Shown piece by piece: positions 1 through 8,508 of a stretch of 64,000 nt of DNA. The position numbers were made by a program, and so were the translations under genes. Under the pieces are notes generated by a model. That model worked only from the letters and a program-made list of their open reading frames with translations, was not told where the DNA came from and made no database searches. The stretch's first letter is position 1; every line of letters starts with the position of its first letter. The DNA comes from Mycolicibacterium aubagnense (lineage in GTDB: Bacteria > Actinomycetota > Actinomycetes > Mycobacteriales > Mycobacteriaceae): the NCBI RefSeq assembly GCF_010730955.1, contig NZ_AP022578.1, positions 124,001-188,000 of the forward strand, read 5' to 3'.

Positions 1-131
1 ACGGCCAGCTCGCGACTGCGGAGCTTTCGATCCATAGGGTCTTGCAGGGGGTTGTCGAAGACCTCGTGGGCCGTGCCGGGCTCGCTCAGGGAAAAGCTAA
101 CTAGGATTGCGCGAATCTGGTTGCGGCGCAA
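1..131 (-). CDS. Partial unidentified protein running off the left edge
   Basis: An open frame on the minus strand enters from the left edge and has good codon quality. It contains NQIRAILVSFSLSEPGTAHE followed by a stretch rich in charged residues. A TTG at 131 or an in-frame ATG at 35 could be the start; TTG is preferred because the frame upstream of the ATG still looks coding (high GC at third positions). It would be the second gene of a leftward pair after the 161-442 gene. Family not recognised; only the N-terminal ~43 residues are visible. Confidence 0.4.
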   Translation of the reverse strand, partial: MRRNQIRAILVSFSLSEPGTAHEVFDNPLQDPMDRKLRSRELA

Positions 132-160
132 TGATGGCCGAACCGGTCTGCGAGTGCTGT

Positions 161-442
161 TCAGAGCCCGGGCAGCTCGTGGCCTTCGGCAAGAGACTGG
201 TCACGTGAGGGCTTGGGCAGTGACCGTTGCAGGTCTCCGGTGATCGAGCGGGCTTGCCTGATGCACTGCCGTGCCAGCGATTTTTGCTCGGGTGTGCTGT
301 CCGGGTTGGTCAGGACGGCGAGGGCCTTGTCGCGGGCACTGGCGGCGTAGCGGTCACGGTCCTGCGGCCCAGCGGACAGCGCCCGCGTGATTGCGCCGCG
401 AGCCGCGTCCAATGAGTCAGAGAACGATTCAGGCGATGTCAT
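161..442 (-). CDS. Small helical protein of unknown function, leaderless
   Basis: 93 residues starting MTSPESFSDSLDAARGAITR. The sequence is Ala/Arg/Ser-rich, probably helical, and has no membrane segment. The ATG at 442 was chosen over upstream starts because a -10-like TATGCA lies exactly 7 nt before it and the shared 20-nt upstream element lies 20 nt before that, as at the ESX promoters. It is transcribed divergently from the 640-993 gene, which carries the same element on the other strand. Function unknown; membership of the ESX/transfer regulon is the best clue. Confidence 0.6.
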   Translation of the reverse strand: MTSPESFSDSLDAARGAITRALSAGPQDRDRYAASARDKALAVLTNPDSTPEQKSLARQCIRQARSITGDLQRSLPKPSRDQSLAEGHELPGL

Positions 443-449
443 AGGCACA

Positions 450-495
450 TGCATAGCGGTCGCCGCATTGAAATATCCATCAACACAGGTGGATT
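450..495 (-). promoter_or_regulatory. Shared-element promoter (minus strand) of the 161-442 gene
   Basis: On the minus strand the 20-mer AATCCACCTGTGTTGATGGA (495 to 476) matches the shared plasmid element at 15 of 20 positions. It is followed by 20 nt and then TATGCA (455-450), 7 nt before the ATG at 442. The spacing is identical to the promoters at 35.4 and 63.7 kb, which is the main reason to accept it. Confidence 0.55.
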
Positions 496-547
496 CACCA
501 CAAGTCAGCACGCGCTGCCGCCGCGGGAACCAACGGTGCCATGGGTG

Positions 548-593
548 AATGTGGCTGCGTTGATGGACCGCAGGCCTGGCGTGCTTCTAACGT
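548..593 (+). promoter_or_regulatory. Shared-element promoter of the 640-1298 genes
   Basis: AATGTGGCTGCGTTGATGGA at 548-567, a 20-nt spacer, then TAACGT at 588-593. The same -10 hexamer and spacing occur upstream of the 35415 gene. Transcription would begin near 600, giving a leader of about 40 nt before the ATG at 640. Confidence 0.65.
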
Positions 594-639
594 CACACGC
601 ATCGATTGATCACAAATGATGTTGGGATGGGGGCCGCAG

Positions 640-993
640 ATGACCATGGCATTCGGTGGTGCCGTCGGCTCGGACGACCGGTGCCGAGCGACACTCGAGG
701 CGTTTATCGGGACGCCTGTCGAGGTCGCCGGTCCAGGGGTTCTGCGCGCGCAGTTGAGTAGCGGCGACATGATCGGCGTCTGCGCACTCGATACCGCGGG
801 CCGGCCCACCGCGTCGACAGCTGATGCCATCGCAGGCTGGAGGGCGTATCTGCTGGCGCGTGCGGGCAGCCAACTGCGTTTCCGGGCTCAAAGCGAGGTC
901 TACCGCTCCGACGTCGGAGCAATTCTGGACGCGGTGTCCGGTGTCCTCAATCCGCCCACTCCCCGACCGCATCTGGTGACCGCCGCCGTTTAG
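640..993 (+). CDS. Conserved-looking small protein, unknown function
   Basis: 117 residues, MTMAFGGAVGSDDRCRATLE at the N-terminus, mixed alpha/beta composition, no signal peptide or membrane segment. Start 640 is chosen because a GGGATGGGGG stretch (624-633) sits 6 nt upstream as a ribosome site; ATGs at 616, 619 and 646 are alternatives. It follows a promoter of the shared ESX/transfer type and is followed by the 1035 gene, probably as an operon. No family recognised. Confidence 0.6.
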   Translation: MTMAFGGAVGSDDRCRATLEAFIGTPVEVAGPGVLRAQLSSGDMIGVCALDTAGRPTASTADAIAGWRAYLLARAGSQLRFRAQSEVYRSDVGAILDAVSGVLNPPTPRPHLVTAAV

Positions 994-1034
994 GGCGGTG
1001 TCCAATAAGGCTCGCGGACAGGGGTTTCGAAAGC

Positions 1035-1298
1035 ATGAGTGCCAAGATCGTGCGCGAAGGTGAGCACATCCAGCACACGGACGGTGTGGTGGTGATCGCC
1101 GGTGAGTTCAGCCGCGCTGTGACCGCCCGTTGCGAAACCTGTCCATCGGCCGTGCCGCTTCGGCTGATTGCTGACGAGCCGATCGCCGATAGCGAGTGCG
1201 ACGCACTGCTGACCACCTACCTGGAGTCCCTCGGCTGGGACTGCCCCGCCGCCGGCGACATATGCCCGCTTTGCGCGGCGACTCATACCGCGAGGTAG
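1035..1298 (+). CDS. Small protein with two CxxC pairs (possible zinc ribbon)
   Basis: 87 residues. CETC in the middle and CPLC near the C-terminus are the spacing of a small zinc ribbon, with a further Cys-Pro between them. It lies 41 nt downstream of the 640-993 gene and likely shares its transcript. The upstream element of the next gene's promoter overlaps its last codons. Metal binding is inferred from the Cys pairs only; function unknown. Confidence 0.55.
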   Translation: MSAKIVREGEHIQHTDGVVVIAGEFSRAVTARCETCPSAVPLRLIADEPIADSECDALLTTYLESLGWDCPAAGDICPLCAATHTAR

Positions 1299-1341
1299 TT
1301 GGGTACGCCGCTTGGCGACCGCGTGAGTTGCGCACTATCGT
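1296..1341 (+). promoter_or_regulatory. Possible degenerate shared-element promoter of the 1348 gene
   Basis: TATCGT at 1336-1341 lies 6 nt before the GTG at 1348. Exactly 20 nt upstream of it, 1296-1315 matches the shared element at about 11 of 20 positions (TGG, CG and GCT cores). The -10 and leaderless start are convincing; the upstream element is weak. Confidence 0.35.
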
Positions 1342-1347
1342 CGGGTT

Positions 1348-2061
1348 GTGGGGTTCTGGGAAGACCAGGTGGCCGAGTTATCACGCGGCATCGGCGTATT
1401 GCTGGGTGAGGACCGCCCAGGGGGCGGCGCGCCCGGCCCGAGCCCGGCGCCGGTGCCGTCAGATCAGCTTGGCCCTCCCCCGCTGGGTTATGAGCCCCCC
1501 AAGCCGACACCACCACCGAACGCCGACGGTTCATTGAGCCGTGGTGCCCTCGACGACCTGCACGGGACTTCCGACGCCCCGCATCCGATGCCTGAGCTGA
1601 GGCCGCCGGGTGCGCTGGGGCCGTACGGATACGACGAGATCGCTCCCGGCGTGTGGGTCCCACACAACAGCGTGGACGGGCAGCACTACGCCCCTGGAAC
1701 CGTACTTCCTGCGGGCGATCAACGCGGCGCGGCGGCCACGGCCGCAACGGAAGCTGACGCTCGCCTGCGCGCCGCTCACGACAAGCGGGTCAGAGCCGAC
1801 GACGCGGTGCTCAGGACGGTGACGCAGGCTCACACCTCAGCGCAGGAGGCCCATATGAAGCTGCGGACCGTGAGGGCACAGCTTCAGGACGGGGTGCGTG
1901 CGCTGGCGCCCGGCTTGAAGAGCGCGTCGGGCCAGGAGCAGATGGCAGAGTTCGTTCACGGGAAGGCCAGCGAGGTACTGGCCATTGCGCGGCAAGCGCA
2001 GCAGTCGGCACAGTCCTCGGCGGCCTCGTTGGACGCGGCAGCCGGCGGCTACGAGGTCTAA
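1348..2061 (+). CDS. Pro-rich protein with C-terminal helical domain like that of the 35415 gene product
   Basis: 237 residues. The first ~110 are proline/glycine-rich; the last ~120 are a helical segment with GQEQMAEFVHGKASEVL. This resembles GQQQLAEFLQGKADDISKVL in the much longer protein at 35415, so the two share a domain, possibly of the DUF4226 type seen in mycobacterial ESX-associated proteins. The start is the leaderless GTG at 1348. It may be a secreted or ESX-associated partner (inference). It converges with the giant methyltransferase-helicase, separated by a strong hairpin. Confidence 0.65.
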   Translation: MGFWEDQVAELSRGIGVLLGEDRPGGGAPGPSPAPVPSDQLGPPPLGYEPPKPTPPPNADGSLSRGALDDLHGTSDAPHPMPELRPPGALGPYGYDEIAPGVWVPHNSVDGQHYAPGTVLPAGDQRGAAATAATEADARLRAAHDKRVRADDAVLRTVTQAHTSAQEAHMKLRTVRAQLQDGVRALAPGLKSASGQEQMAEFVHGKASEVLAIARQAQQSAQSSAASLDAAAGGYEV

Positions 2062-2140
2062 GCGGGCTGCCCGGCAGCGATGTTCCGGCCTGCCGCCGCA
2101 CACGACACGCTGGCATCCGCAGCACAGAACGCAGTGAGTG

Positions 2141-2182
2141 GTGTGGTGTTGCGGGGAGAATTTTTACCCCGCAACACCACAC
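2141..2182. terminator. Strong bidirectional terminator hairpin
   Basis: A perfect 16-bp inverted repeat: GTGTGGTGTTGCGGGG at 2141-2156 pairs with 2167-2182 around a 10-nt AT-rich loop. It lies between the convergent genes ending at 2061 (+) and 2195 (-), so a bidirectional terminator is the simplest reading. Confidence 0.7.
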
Positions 2183-2194
2183 CACCACACCGGT

Positions 2195-5100
2195 TTAGAG
2201 GTCATGGCCGGGCGTTTCCGGGCCACGACCAAGGTCGTGGTCGCGGGTTTCAAGGCGCATCCGTTCCCTGGTTCTGATGGCGCGGCGCAGTGCGTCGGCG
2301 GTGGGGAAACCGCTTTCCTCCAGCACTTCTGGTGTCGGGTTGAGCAACAGGGACCAGCCGGGTTTGCGGCCACGTGCCTCCATGCGCTGTTGGGCTGCCG
2401 CCGCGCGTGCCTTGGCCTCCGGTGAGTCGGCTGCCATGCGCAGCTCAAGGGTGAGGGTGCTGAGTTCGGCTTTGGCGTCGCTAAGTTCGGCCGCGTGCTC
2501 GAAGGGCTGCGGTGGGTTGTCGAGCAGGTCCTCGAGGACGGCTTGGTCGCGGGCCAGGTCACGTTGGATGCGCAGCTGGTGCTCGGGCAGGCCGTTGTAG
2601 AGGTTTTCGACCCTGCGTAGCAGTCCGAGTTGCTTGGGGCCGTTGACGTCGGCGCCGAGTCCTGATCCGGTGGACATCAGTTCGAGGCCGTCGATGTCGG
2701 TGGTGCGGGAAGCAACGGCGAGGCGGATGAGCAGTTGGTCGTTGGCCAGGTCGCGGGCGGTGAGGAGTTCGAGGCCGTTGATGCTGACCCCGAGTGGTTC
2801 GTAACGGCTGGCGCCGCGGTCTTTTCCTGCCGCGTAGGCGCGGCGGCACGCTTCGGCAAGGGCTTGGGCGGCCGGGGGCCGTTCGGTGTAGGTGTTGGTA
2901 CCGATCTGGATGCGTGGCGGGCCGCCGGCTTCGATGCGCTTGTCTGCGGCGGCAGCGATCGGTGCGAGGTCTTCGATGGCCTTCTGGGTCTTGGGGATTG
3001 AGCTTTCGAGGGTGCGCACCTGCCAGTCGCGGCTGCGGGTCGATTGGTCGTGGGCGCGTTGCAGGGCGCTGAGGCGTTTGACCTTGTCGTCGAGCTCGAC
3101 TTGACGGACGTATCGTGGGTCTCCGGTGGCGATGGCTTTGGTTTCGGCGGCGGCGCTACCGATGTCTCCTCCGGGGTGGTCTTCGATGTCGTCGATTTCG
3201 GTGTCGGTGACATCGTTGCGCTGCATCTGCTCGATGAACAGGGCCTTGGCTTGGATGCGCTGCCACATGACCGTGTCGTAGGTCGATTCGGTGACGAACG
3301 TGAAAATGCTGATGCCGTCCAGGTTTTGGTTACCCTGGCGGCGGATGCGTCCTTCGCGCTGTTCCAAATCACACGGCCGGTGAGGGACATCGAGGTGGTA
3401 GAGCGCGGCGGCGCGCGCTTGGATGTTCACGCCGGTGCCCATCTTCTCGGTGCTACCAACCAATACGGAGACATCGCCCCTATTGCATTGCGCGAAAAGG
3501 GATTTCATCTCTTGCGGGTTGCGGGCTTCGTGCACGAACCGGATTCTGTCGGCGGGCATGCCCCGGGCGATGAGTTCGTCTTTGAGGCTCTGGTAGATGG
3601 TGAATTGGCCAGGTTTTTGGGACGGGGTGCCGCGGTCGCAGAACACGATCTGCAGTGCGCCTGTGCCTGCGGGCAGCCCGGTCTCGGGGTGGGTGTATTC
3701 GCGGTCGGCGTAGCGGCGGTCGATGTCGATCATGAGTTCGGCGGCGGCGGCCGAGCGGCTGCGTTTGGGCGCGGGCAGGTGCGCCAGCCGGGGATCGAGG
3801 GAGACGTTGCGGCCATCGGTGCTGATTTTGAGCGGGTTGTCTCGGCGCGGGTTGCGCGGGTCGAGGCTTTCCAGTCGGTGCCCGAGGTCGGCGATGAAGT
3901 CTTTGACTTCGAGGTCGGGTTCGAGCTTGATGACCTGCCGCTGACCGGTGATCAGCGGAGGCAGTTGGACGGGCACCATGTCGCGGGTCACGACGTCGGT
4001 GAACGTCGATGACAAGGCAACCAGTTCAGGGAGATTGGTGAATTTCCCGACTCGGGTGACCGGTCGCATGCGGGTGGCCGTGGTGTTGACTTCGATGCTG
4101 GTTGTGGTGGTGGTGAACGCCGCTCCCCAGTCCCCCAGGTCGTAGACACCAGCGTCTTTGAGGATGTCGGGCCTCAAATACTGCTGCATGACCCACAATT
4201 CGCCCAAGCTGTTGGCGATCGGGGTTCCGGTCGCGAAGCTGGCGACGCGTTCCACGACGCGATGTTCGGGGATGCCTTTGGACAGGGCCTCATCGTGGCG
4301 GCGTTGCCGCAGCATCAGCAGTTTGAGGGCCAGGTCTTCGGATCTCTGCGAACCTTTGGCGTACGACAGTTCTTCGATATTGCATTGGCGGGCAAGGTTT
4401 TTGTAGTTGTGCGCCTCGTCCACTAGCAAGTAGTCGCACCCGGTTTCCTCGAACCGCATGCCCCGGTCTTTGGATGCGGCTGCCTGCAGGTTCTCCAGGC
4501 GGGTGCGGGCGTTCTTGATGGCCAGTTCGATACGTTTTTTGCTGCGGTCGCTGGTGGCGTGGTCGAGTTGGGTGCGCAGTGCATCGAGTTGGTTTTCGAT
4601 GTAGTCCAGGCGCATCTCTTTGGAGACGTTGATCTTGACGAAGGCCGATTCGGGGATGATCACCAAGTCCCATTCGCTGGAGGCGGTTTGGGCGATGAAG
4701 CGGCGGCGTCCGTCTTCGGTGGTCGCGGCCGCGCCGACCAGCACTCGGGCGGCCGGATACCACTGCAGGGCTTCGCGACCGGCTTGCTCGATGATGGAGT
4801 TGGGCACTACCAGCCAGGGCTGGCGGGTAAGGCCGAGGCGGCGCAGCTCCATCGCGGCGGCGAACATGGTCCCGGATTTTCCGGCACCGACAACATGCGA
4901 GATGAGCGTCGATGGCTCGGAGACGATGCGGGCCACGGCATTTCGCTGATAGTAGTGCGGGGTGTACCGATTGGACATGCCGGGGAATTGCAGGTGCGAG
5001 CCGTCATAGACCGGTGCCCGCAGCGAGTTGAACCGTCGGTTGTATTCGGCCACGAGATGGTCGGTGCGCTGCGGGTCGCTCCAGAGCCAGCGGGCGAATT

Positions 5101-7714
5101 CTTCGTTGATCCGGGTCATCTTGGCCTGGGCGGCGAACGTCGCCTGGGGCACCAGGACACCATCGTCATCGGTGACGACGACCGACTTGGAGTTGCACGC
5201 CGCCTCCAGGAGGCTGACCGCGTCGAATCCTTTTTGGTCCAAGCCGAATTCGTCGCACATCAACCGGCCGTGGCGCTTGTGCGACGGGACTTCGACCACC
5301 CAGCGGCCGCCGAGGTGTTCGGCCGTGACGTCGGTGACGCCGAAGGTTTTCTCCGCGAACGCGGCCACCAGCGCCGCCGGTATCCATGGCGCTCCGGCCC
5401 GGACGCTGATGTCTTCGGCCTGGCGCTGCGGCGGCATGGCCGCCTGGAGCGCGCGGACGTAGCCGTTGTAGGCGGGGTTGGTTTCGGCGGCCGCGAGCGC
5501 CGCGGTGAGCTTGGTGCGCACGTTGCCCGACAGGGCGGTGGTCGCCGGCACCAATTCCTCGGGGTCGTGCACGCTCGGGTAGACCAGTCCGTGGAGTAGG
5601 TCGCGGGCATCGGCGATGTCCACGCCCAGCAGCGAGGCGATCAGTTCGACGTCGACGCGCTGGGTGCGGTCCATGCTCATCGCGAGCGCCTCTTCGGGCG
5701 TATCGGCGGTGGTGCGCTCGATCGGGGCGATCAGGACATCGGTGGAGAAGATGGCGGCTTTGGTGGCGGTGCCGGTGTCCTCGTCGAAAATCTCCAGGGA
5801 GGCAACGCGTCCCCATCCGGGGTCGTATCGCATGCCGCCATCGAGGTGGCGGCGGCGCATGACCGGGCTGAGCGGTTTGGAGGCCTGTTCTTCCCATTGG
5901 GCGGCAAGGTCCTCGGGGACCGCGCCGCGGTAGGGGCGCCCGGGGGTGCCTTCGTCTTCGCGCCACTCTTTTTCCAGCTTGGCGAGGCGGTCATCGTGTT
6001 GCTTTTGGGTGAGGGTGCGCTGTACGAGGGTGAACCGGTTGATCGGGCCGTGACGGCGAACGTAGTTGTCGTACAGGGTGTTGAGGTGCCCGCGCAGCAC
6101 GGCCCGGTCGGCGGCCGAGCGGCCGTCACGTTGGGCGGCGTTGAGGCTGACGGCGACATCGCGCAGCCCGATCAGCTCGCGCGTTTCTGCCACGAGGGTC
6201 TTGGGGGTCTTGGCGGGCTCCCAGCGGTCACCGGTCCAATGCTCGATGCGCTGATCGGCCTCGTTGTACCGCAGCGTGTAAAGGTCGGGCTCGCGTTTCC
6301 TGTTGGCCTCGGTGATCAAACCGGGATCGAAGACCTCGGGCGAGACGTCGGTGAGGTCGGCGGCGGTGGCGGTCAGGCCGTAGCCGCGCTGCACCGCGGC
6401 CCCGATCGCGGCGTGCAGGCGCTCGGCGAGCGCGTCGACGAGGTCGACGCCCGGGGTGGGGCGCACGGTCATCGACGGCGACCCGTGTAGCCCTCGTCCC
6501 AGTTCGATACTGCCCAGGACGTGATCGGGGTGCGAAGCGAAGAAGCTGTTGAGCGGCACGGTCTCGGCGGCGTCGGTGGTGTCGTCGATCAGGTCGTGGT
6601 CGACGGTGTTGACCCATGTCGGTAGCTCGGTGCGGGGTGGGGCGTCGGGGTCTTGGCGGCGCAGCACGAGCAGGTCGGTGACGACTTGGGTGCCGGCGAC
6701 GCGGGAAAACGCGTTTGAGGGCAGGCGTACCGCGGTGATCAGGTCGGCGTATTCGGCGATGATCTTGCGTGCGGTGGTATTGGCCGCATCCATCGTGTAC
6801 CGCGAGGTCAGGACCGCGACGTACCCGCCTGGAGCGGTGAGCGCGAGCGATTTGACGATGAAATGGTTGTGGATGTTCAGGCGTGCCGGGTTGTGGGCCG
6901 GGTCGGTGAGGGCGTAGCGGCCGAACGGGACATTGCCGACGGTCGCGGTGAACGAGGCCTCCGGGACGCGGGTCGTTTCGAAACCTTCGCTTCGCACCTG
7001 CGCTGACGGGTAGAGCAGCGCAGCGATGCCGGCGGTGATCGGATCGCTTTCCACGCCGACCATCACCGCATCGTCGGGTGCATGGGCGATGAAATTGCCG
7101 CTGCCGCAGCCGGGTTCGAGGACGCGTCCGCCGGAGAAACCTGCTTGCTGCAGCGCTTGCCAGATGACCTGAGACAGCGCGGGGTCGGTGTAGTGGGCGT
7201 TGAGAATCGAAGCTTCGGCGCTGCGGTACTGCTCTTTGGTCAGCGACTTCTGCAGTTGTTCGCGCTCGGCGGCGAAGTCGTCGTTGCGGAGGTCGAAAAC
7301 CTGCGGTAAAGCGCCCCACCCGGACCAGGCGGCCAGGACACGCTGTTCGGGCAGCGTGGCTGGACGTGCGGCGGCCTGCAGAGTGTGCAGGAGCTCAAGA
7401 GCTGCGATGTTGGCGCGCACGCGGGCTTTCGGCCCGGACGGGACGAGGGTTTCGGTGCTGGCGGGAAAGTCGGTGGGGGTGAGGAATTCTTCAGCCGCGG
7501 GAGCGGGTGCCGGTTCGGCCTCGGCTACGGTGGCCGACTCGGCGGCGAGTTCCTCGACAGCGGCGGCCGGGGTCGTCTCGCCGGCGGGGGTGTCGACGGA
7601 TGCGGCGGCGGGCGCGTCGCGTTGCGCTGGTGGTAGCGGGGTGCCGCCGGGGTCGATGGTGCGCGGGTCGGTGGGCTGGTCCAGGTCGTCGAACAGGGAC
7701 CGCTGGGCCTCTAC
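2195..7714 (-). CDS. Giant DNA methyltransferase-helicase fusion (anti-restriction-like)
   Basis: About 1840 codons read as one protein. An Ala/Pro/Glu-rich linker is followed by an N6-methyltransferase domain (LEPGCGSGNF near residue 200, NVPFG near 265) and then a superfamily-2 helicase. The helicase has GAGKSGT near 943, a DEAH box (LLVDEAHNYKN near 1100) and motif VI QREGRIRRQG near 1455. A coiled, Glu-rich tail ends the protein. Such fusions are known from phages and plasmids (DarB-like) and are thought to modify or protect incoming DNA. Odd: no ATG, GTG or TTG exists in frame between the upstream gene's stop (7711) and a GTG at 7420, although codon use is strongly coding from about 7714. 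A CTG at 7696, a -1 frameshift from the upstream gene or a sequence error is needed. Confidence 0.8.
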   Translation of the reverse strand, partial: VEAQRSLFDDLDQPTDPRTIDPGGTPLPPAQRDAPAAASVDTPAGETTPAAAVEELAAESATVAEAEPAPAPAAEEFLTPTDFPASTETLVPSGPKARVRANIAALELLHTLQAAARPATLPEQRVLAAWSGWGALPQVFDLRNDDFAAEREQLQKSLTKEQYRSAEASILNAHYTDPALSQVIWQALQQAGFSGGRVLEPGCGSGNFIAHAPDDAVMVGVESDPITAGIAALLYPSAQVRSEGFETTRVPEASFTATVGNVPFGRYALTDPAHNPARLNIHNHFIVKSLALTAPGGYVAVLTSRYTMDAANTTARKIIAEYADLITAVRLPSNAFSRVAGTQVVTDLLVLRRQDPDAPPRTELPTWVNTVDHDLIDDTTDAAETVPLNSFFASHPDHVLGSIELGRGLHGSPSMTVRPTPGVDLVDALAERLHAAIGAAVQRGYGLTATAADLTDVSPEVFDPGLITEANRKREPDLYTLRYNEADQRIEHWTGDRWEPAKTPKTLVAETRELIGLRDVAVSLNAAQRDGRSAADRAVLRGHLNTLYDNYVRRHGPINRFTLVQRTLTQKQHDDRLAKLEKEWREDEGTPGRPYRGAVPEDLAAQWEEQASKPLSPVMRRRHLDGGMRYDPGWGRVASLEIFDEDTGTATKAAIFSTDVLIAPIERTTADTPEEALAMSMDRTQRVDVELIASLLGVDIADARDLLHGLVYPSVHDPEELVPATTALSGNVRTKLTAALAAAETNPAYNGYVRALQAAMPPQRQAEDISVRAGAPWIPAALVAAFAEKTFGVTDVTAEHLGGRWVVEVPSHKRHGRLMCDEFGLDQKGFDAVSLLEAACNSKSVVVTDDDGVLVPQATFAAQAKMTRINEEFARWLWSDPQRTDHLVAEYNRRFNSLRAPVYDGSHLQFPGMSNRYTPHYYQRNAVARIVSEPSTLISHVVGAGKSGTMFAAAMELRRLGLTRQPWLVVPNSIIEQAGREALQWYPAARVLVGAAATTEDGRRRFIAQTASSEWDLVIIPESAFVKINVSKEMRLDYIENQLDALRTQLDHATSDRSKKRIELAIKNARTRLENLQAAASKDRGMRFEETGCDYLLVDEAHNYKNLARQCNIEELSYAKGSQRSEDLALKLLMLRQRRHDEALSKGIPEHRVVERVASFATGTPIANSLGELWVMQQYLRPDILKDAGVYDLGDWGAAFTTTTTSIEVNTTATRMRPVTRVGKFTNLPELVALSSTFTDVVTRDMVPVQLPPLITGQRQVIKLEPDLEVKDFIADLGHRLESLDPRNPRRDNPLKISTDGRNVSLDPRLAHLPAPKRSRSAAAAELMIDIDRRYADREYTHPETGLPAGTGALQIVFCDRGTPSQKPGQFTIYQSLKDELIARGMPADRIRFVHEARNPQEMKSLFAQCNRGDVSVLVGSTEKMGTGVNIQARAAALYHLDVPHRPCDLEQREGRIRRQGNQNLDGISIFTFVTESTYDTVMWQRIQAKALFIEQMQRNDVTDTEIDDIEDHPGGDIGSAAAETKAIATGDPRYVRQVELDDKVKRLSALQRAHDQSTRSRDWQVRTLESSIPKTQKAIEDLAPIAAAADKRIEAGGPPRIQIGTNTYTERPPAAQALAEACRRAYAAGKDRGASRYEPLGVSINGLELLTARDLANDQLLIRLAVASRTTDIDGLELMSTGSGLGADVNGPKQLGLLRRVENLYNGLPEHQLRIQRDLARDQAVLEDLLDNPPQPFEHAAELSDAKAELSTLTLELRMAADSPEAKARAAAAQQRMEARGRKPGWSLLLNPTPEVLEESGFPTADALRRAIRTRERMRLETRDHDLGRGPETPGHDL

Positions 7715-8508
7715 CGCTCGGGCAGGCCGTCCTCGCGTAGGTCGCGATACACCAGCTGCGCCAGCTCGTGGGCTTGGGGGCTGTCCGGGTCGGTCGGCGG
7801 TGCCAGTCCGTCCTCGGCTCGGCTGGCCAGCAGGTAGGCGGCTTTGATGCGGAACACCGCCGAGTACGCCGGGTCCGGCCACAGGTGGGCGGTCAGTTCC
7901 TCGAGGTCCTCGGTCGGCTCGGTGCGATAGTCCGGCCGGGTCCATCGTTGATCCCACGGCAGTTGACTGCGCGGCACCGGCGGCGTGTAGTCCTGGCCCA
8001 GTAGTGTCGGCGGCTCGTCGGGCTCCTCCGGGATCAGGCTGTAAAGCTCCTGGCTCAGCACGATTTCCTTCGCCTGCAGGCGTGCTGTGTTGTGCATCCC
8101 CACGGTGGTCATATAGTCCGGGTGTTGGCCCTTGTCCTGGGTCCATTGTTTGATCGTGGCCGCGGCCAGCTCCGCTGCCAGGTCGTCCACCTGGACGCTG
8201 ATCCGGCTCGCTTCCTCGTCCAGGAAGTTCTGGCGTTGCTGCGGCTTCCATTCCGGTGGCAGTTGGAGCGGGCCGTCGTAGGTCTGCGCCACGATCTGCG
8301 CTATCTCTGGGCTCGTCACCGTCACCGTCCCCGTTGAATAAGTCAAAAAGATCCGTCTGGTTGGGATCTGTGCGCTTGACCATATTGTTCTCTCCTGGGT
8401 GATGGTGTCGGGGTCGGGGTAGCCCAAGGCGCGGCACAAGTTGCGCCAGCGCCGGTCGGCGCTGGCTTGTTGCCGGCGTGCGGCCCGGGCGGCGTCCGAG
8501 GGGCTCAT
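7711..8508 (-). CDS. Accessory protein of the methyltransferase-helicase (possibly TnpV-like)
   Basis: 265 residues starting MSPSDAARAARRQQASADRR; the ATG overlaps the methyltransferase stop by ATGA. The part from about 8320 downward is clearly coding: third positions are GC-rich in this frame and poor in the competing one. The segment around MHNTARLQAKEIVLSQELY faintly recalls TnpV-type transposon proteins. Odd: a second start, MVKRTDPNQTDLFDLFNGDG at 8383, has a strong AGGAGA ribosome site but lies in the next frame. It would join this protein smoothly if one C of a CCC run (8309-8311, GGG on the + strand) were absent. The N-terminus is therefore uncertain. Confidence 0.65.
   Translation of the reverse strand: MSPSDAARAARRQQASADRRWRNLCRALGYPDPDTITQERTIWSSAQIPTRRIFLTYSTGTVTVTSPEIAQIVAQTYDGPLQLPPEWKPQQRQNFLDEEASRISVQVDDLAAELAAATIKQWTQDKGQHPDYMTTVGMHNTARLQAKEIVLSQELYSLIPEEPDEPPTLLGQDYTPPVPRSQLPWDQRWTRPDYRTEPTEDLEELTAHLWPDPAYSAVFRIKAAYLLASRAEDGLAPPTDPDSPQAHELAQLVYRDLREDGLPER

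Noticed and set aside
2195..8437. A single 2080-codon frame covering the methyltransferase-helicase and the upstream region
   Set aside because: Between about 7714 and 8320 its codon third positions are GC-poor and the product is Gly/Pro/Arg-rich, whereas the overlapping frame looks coding. I therefore cut the gene at 7714.
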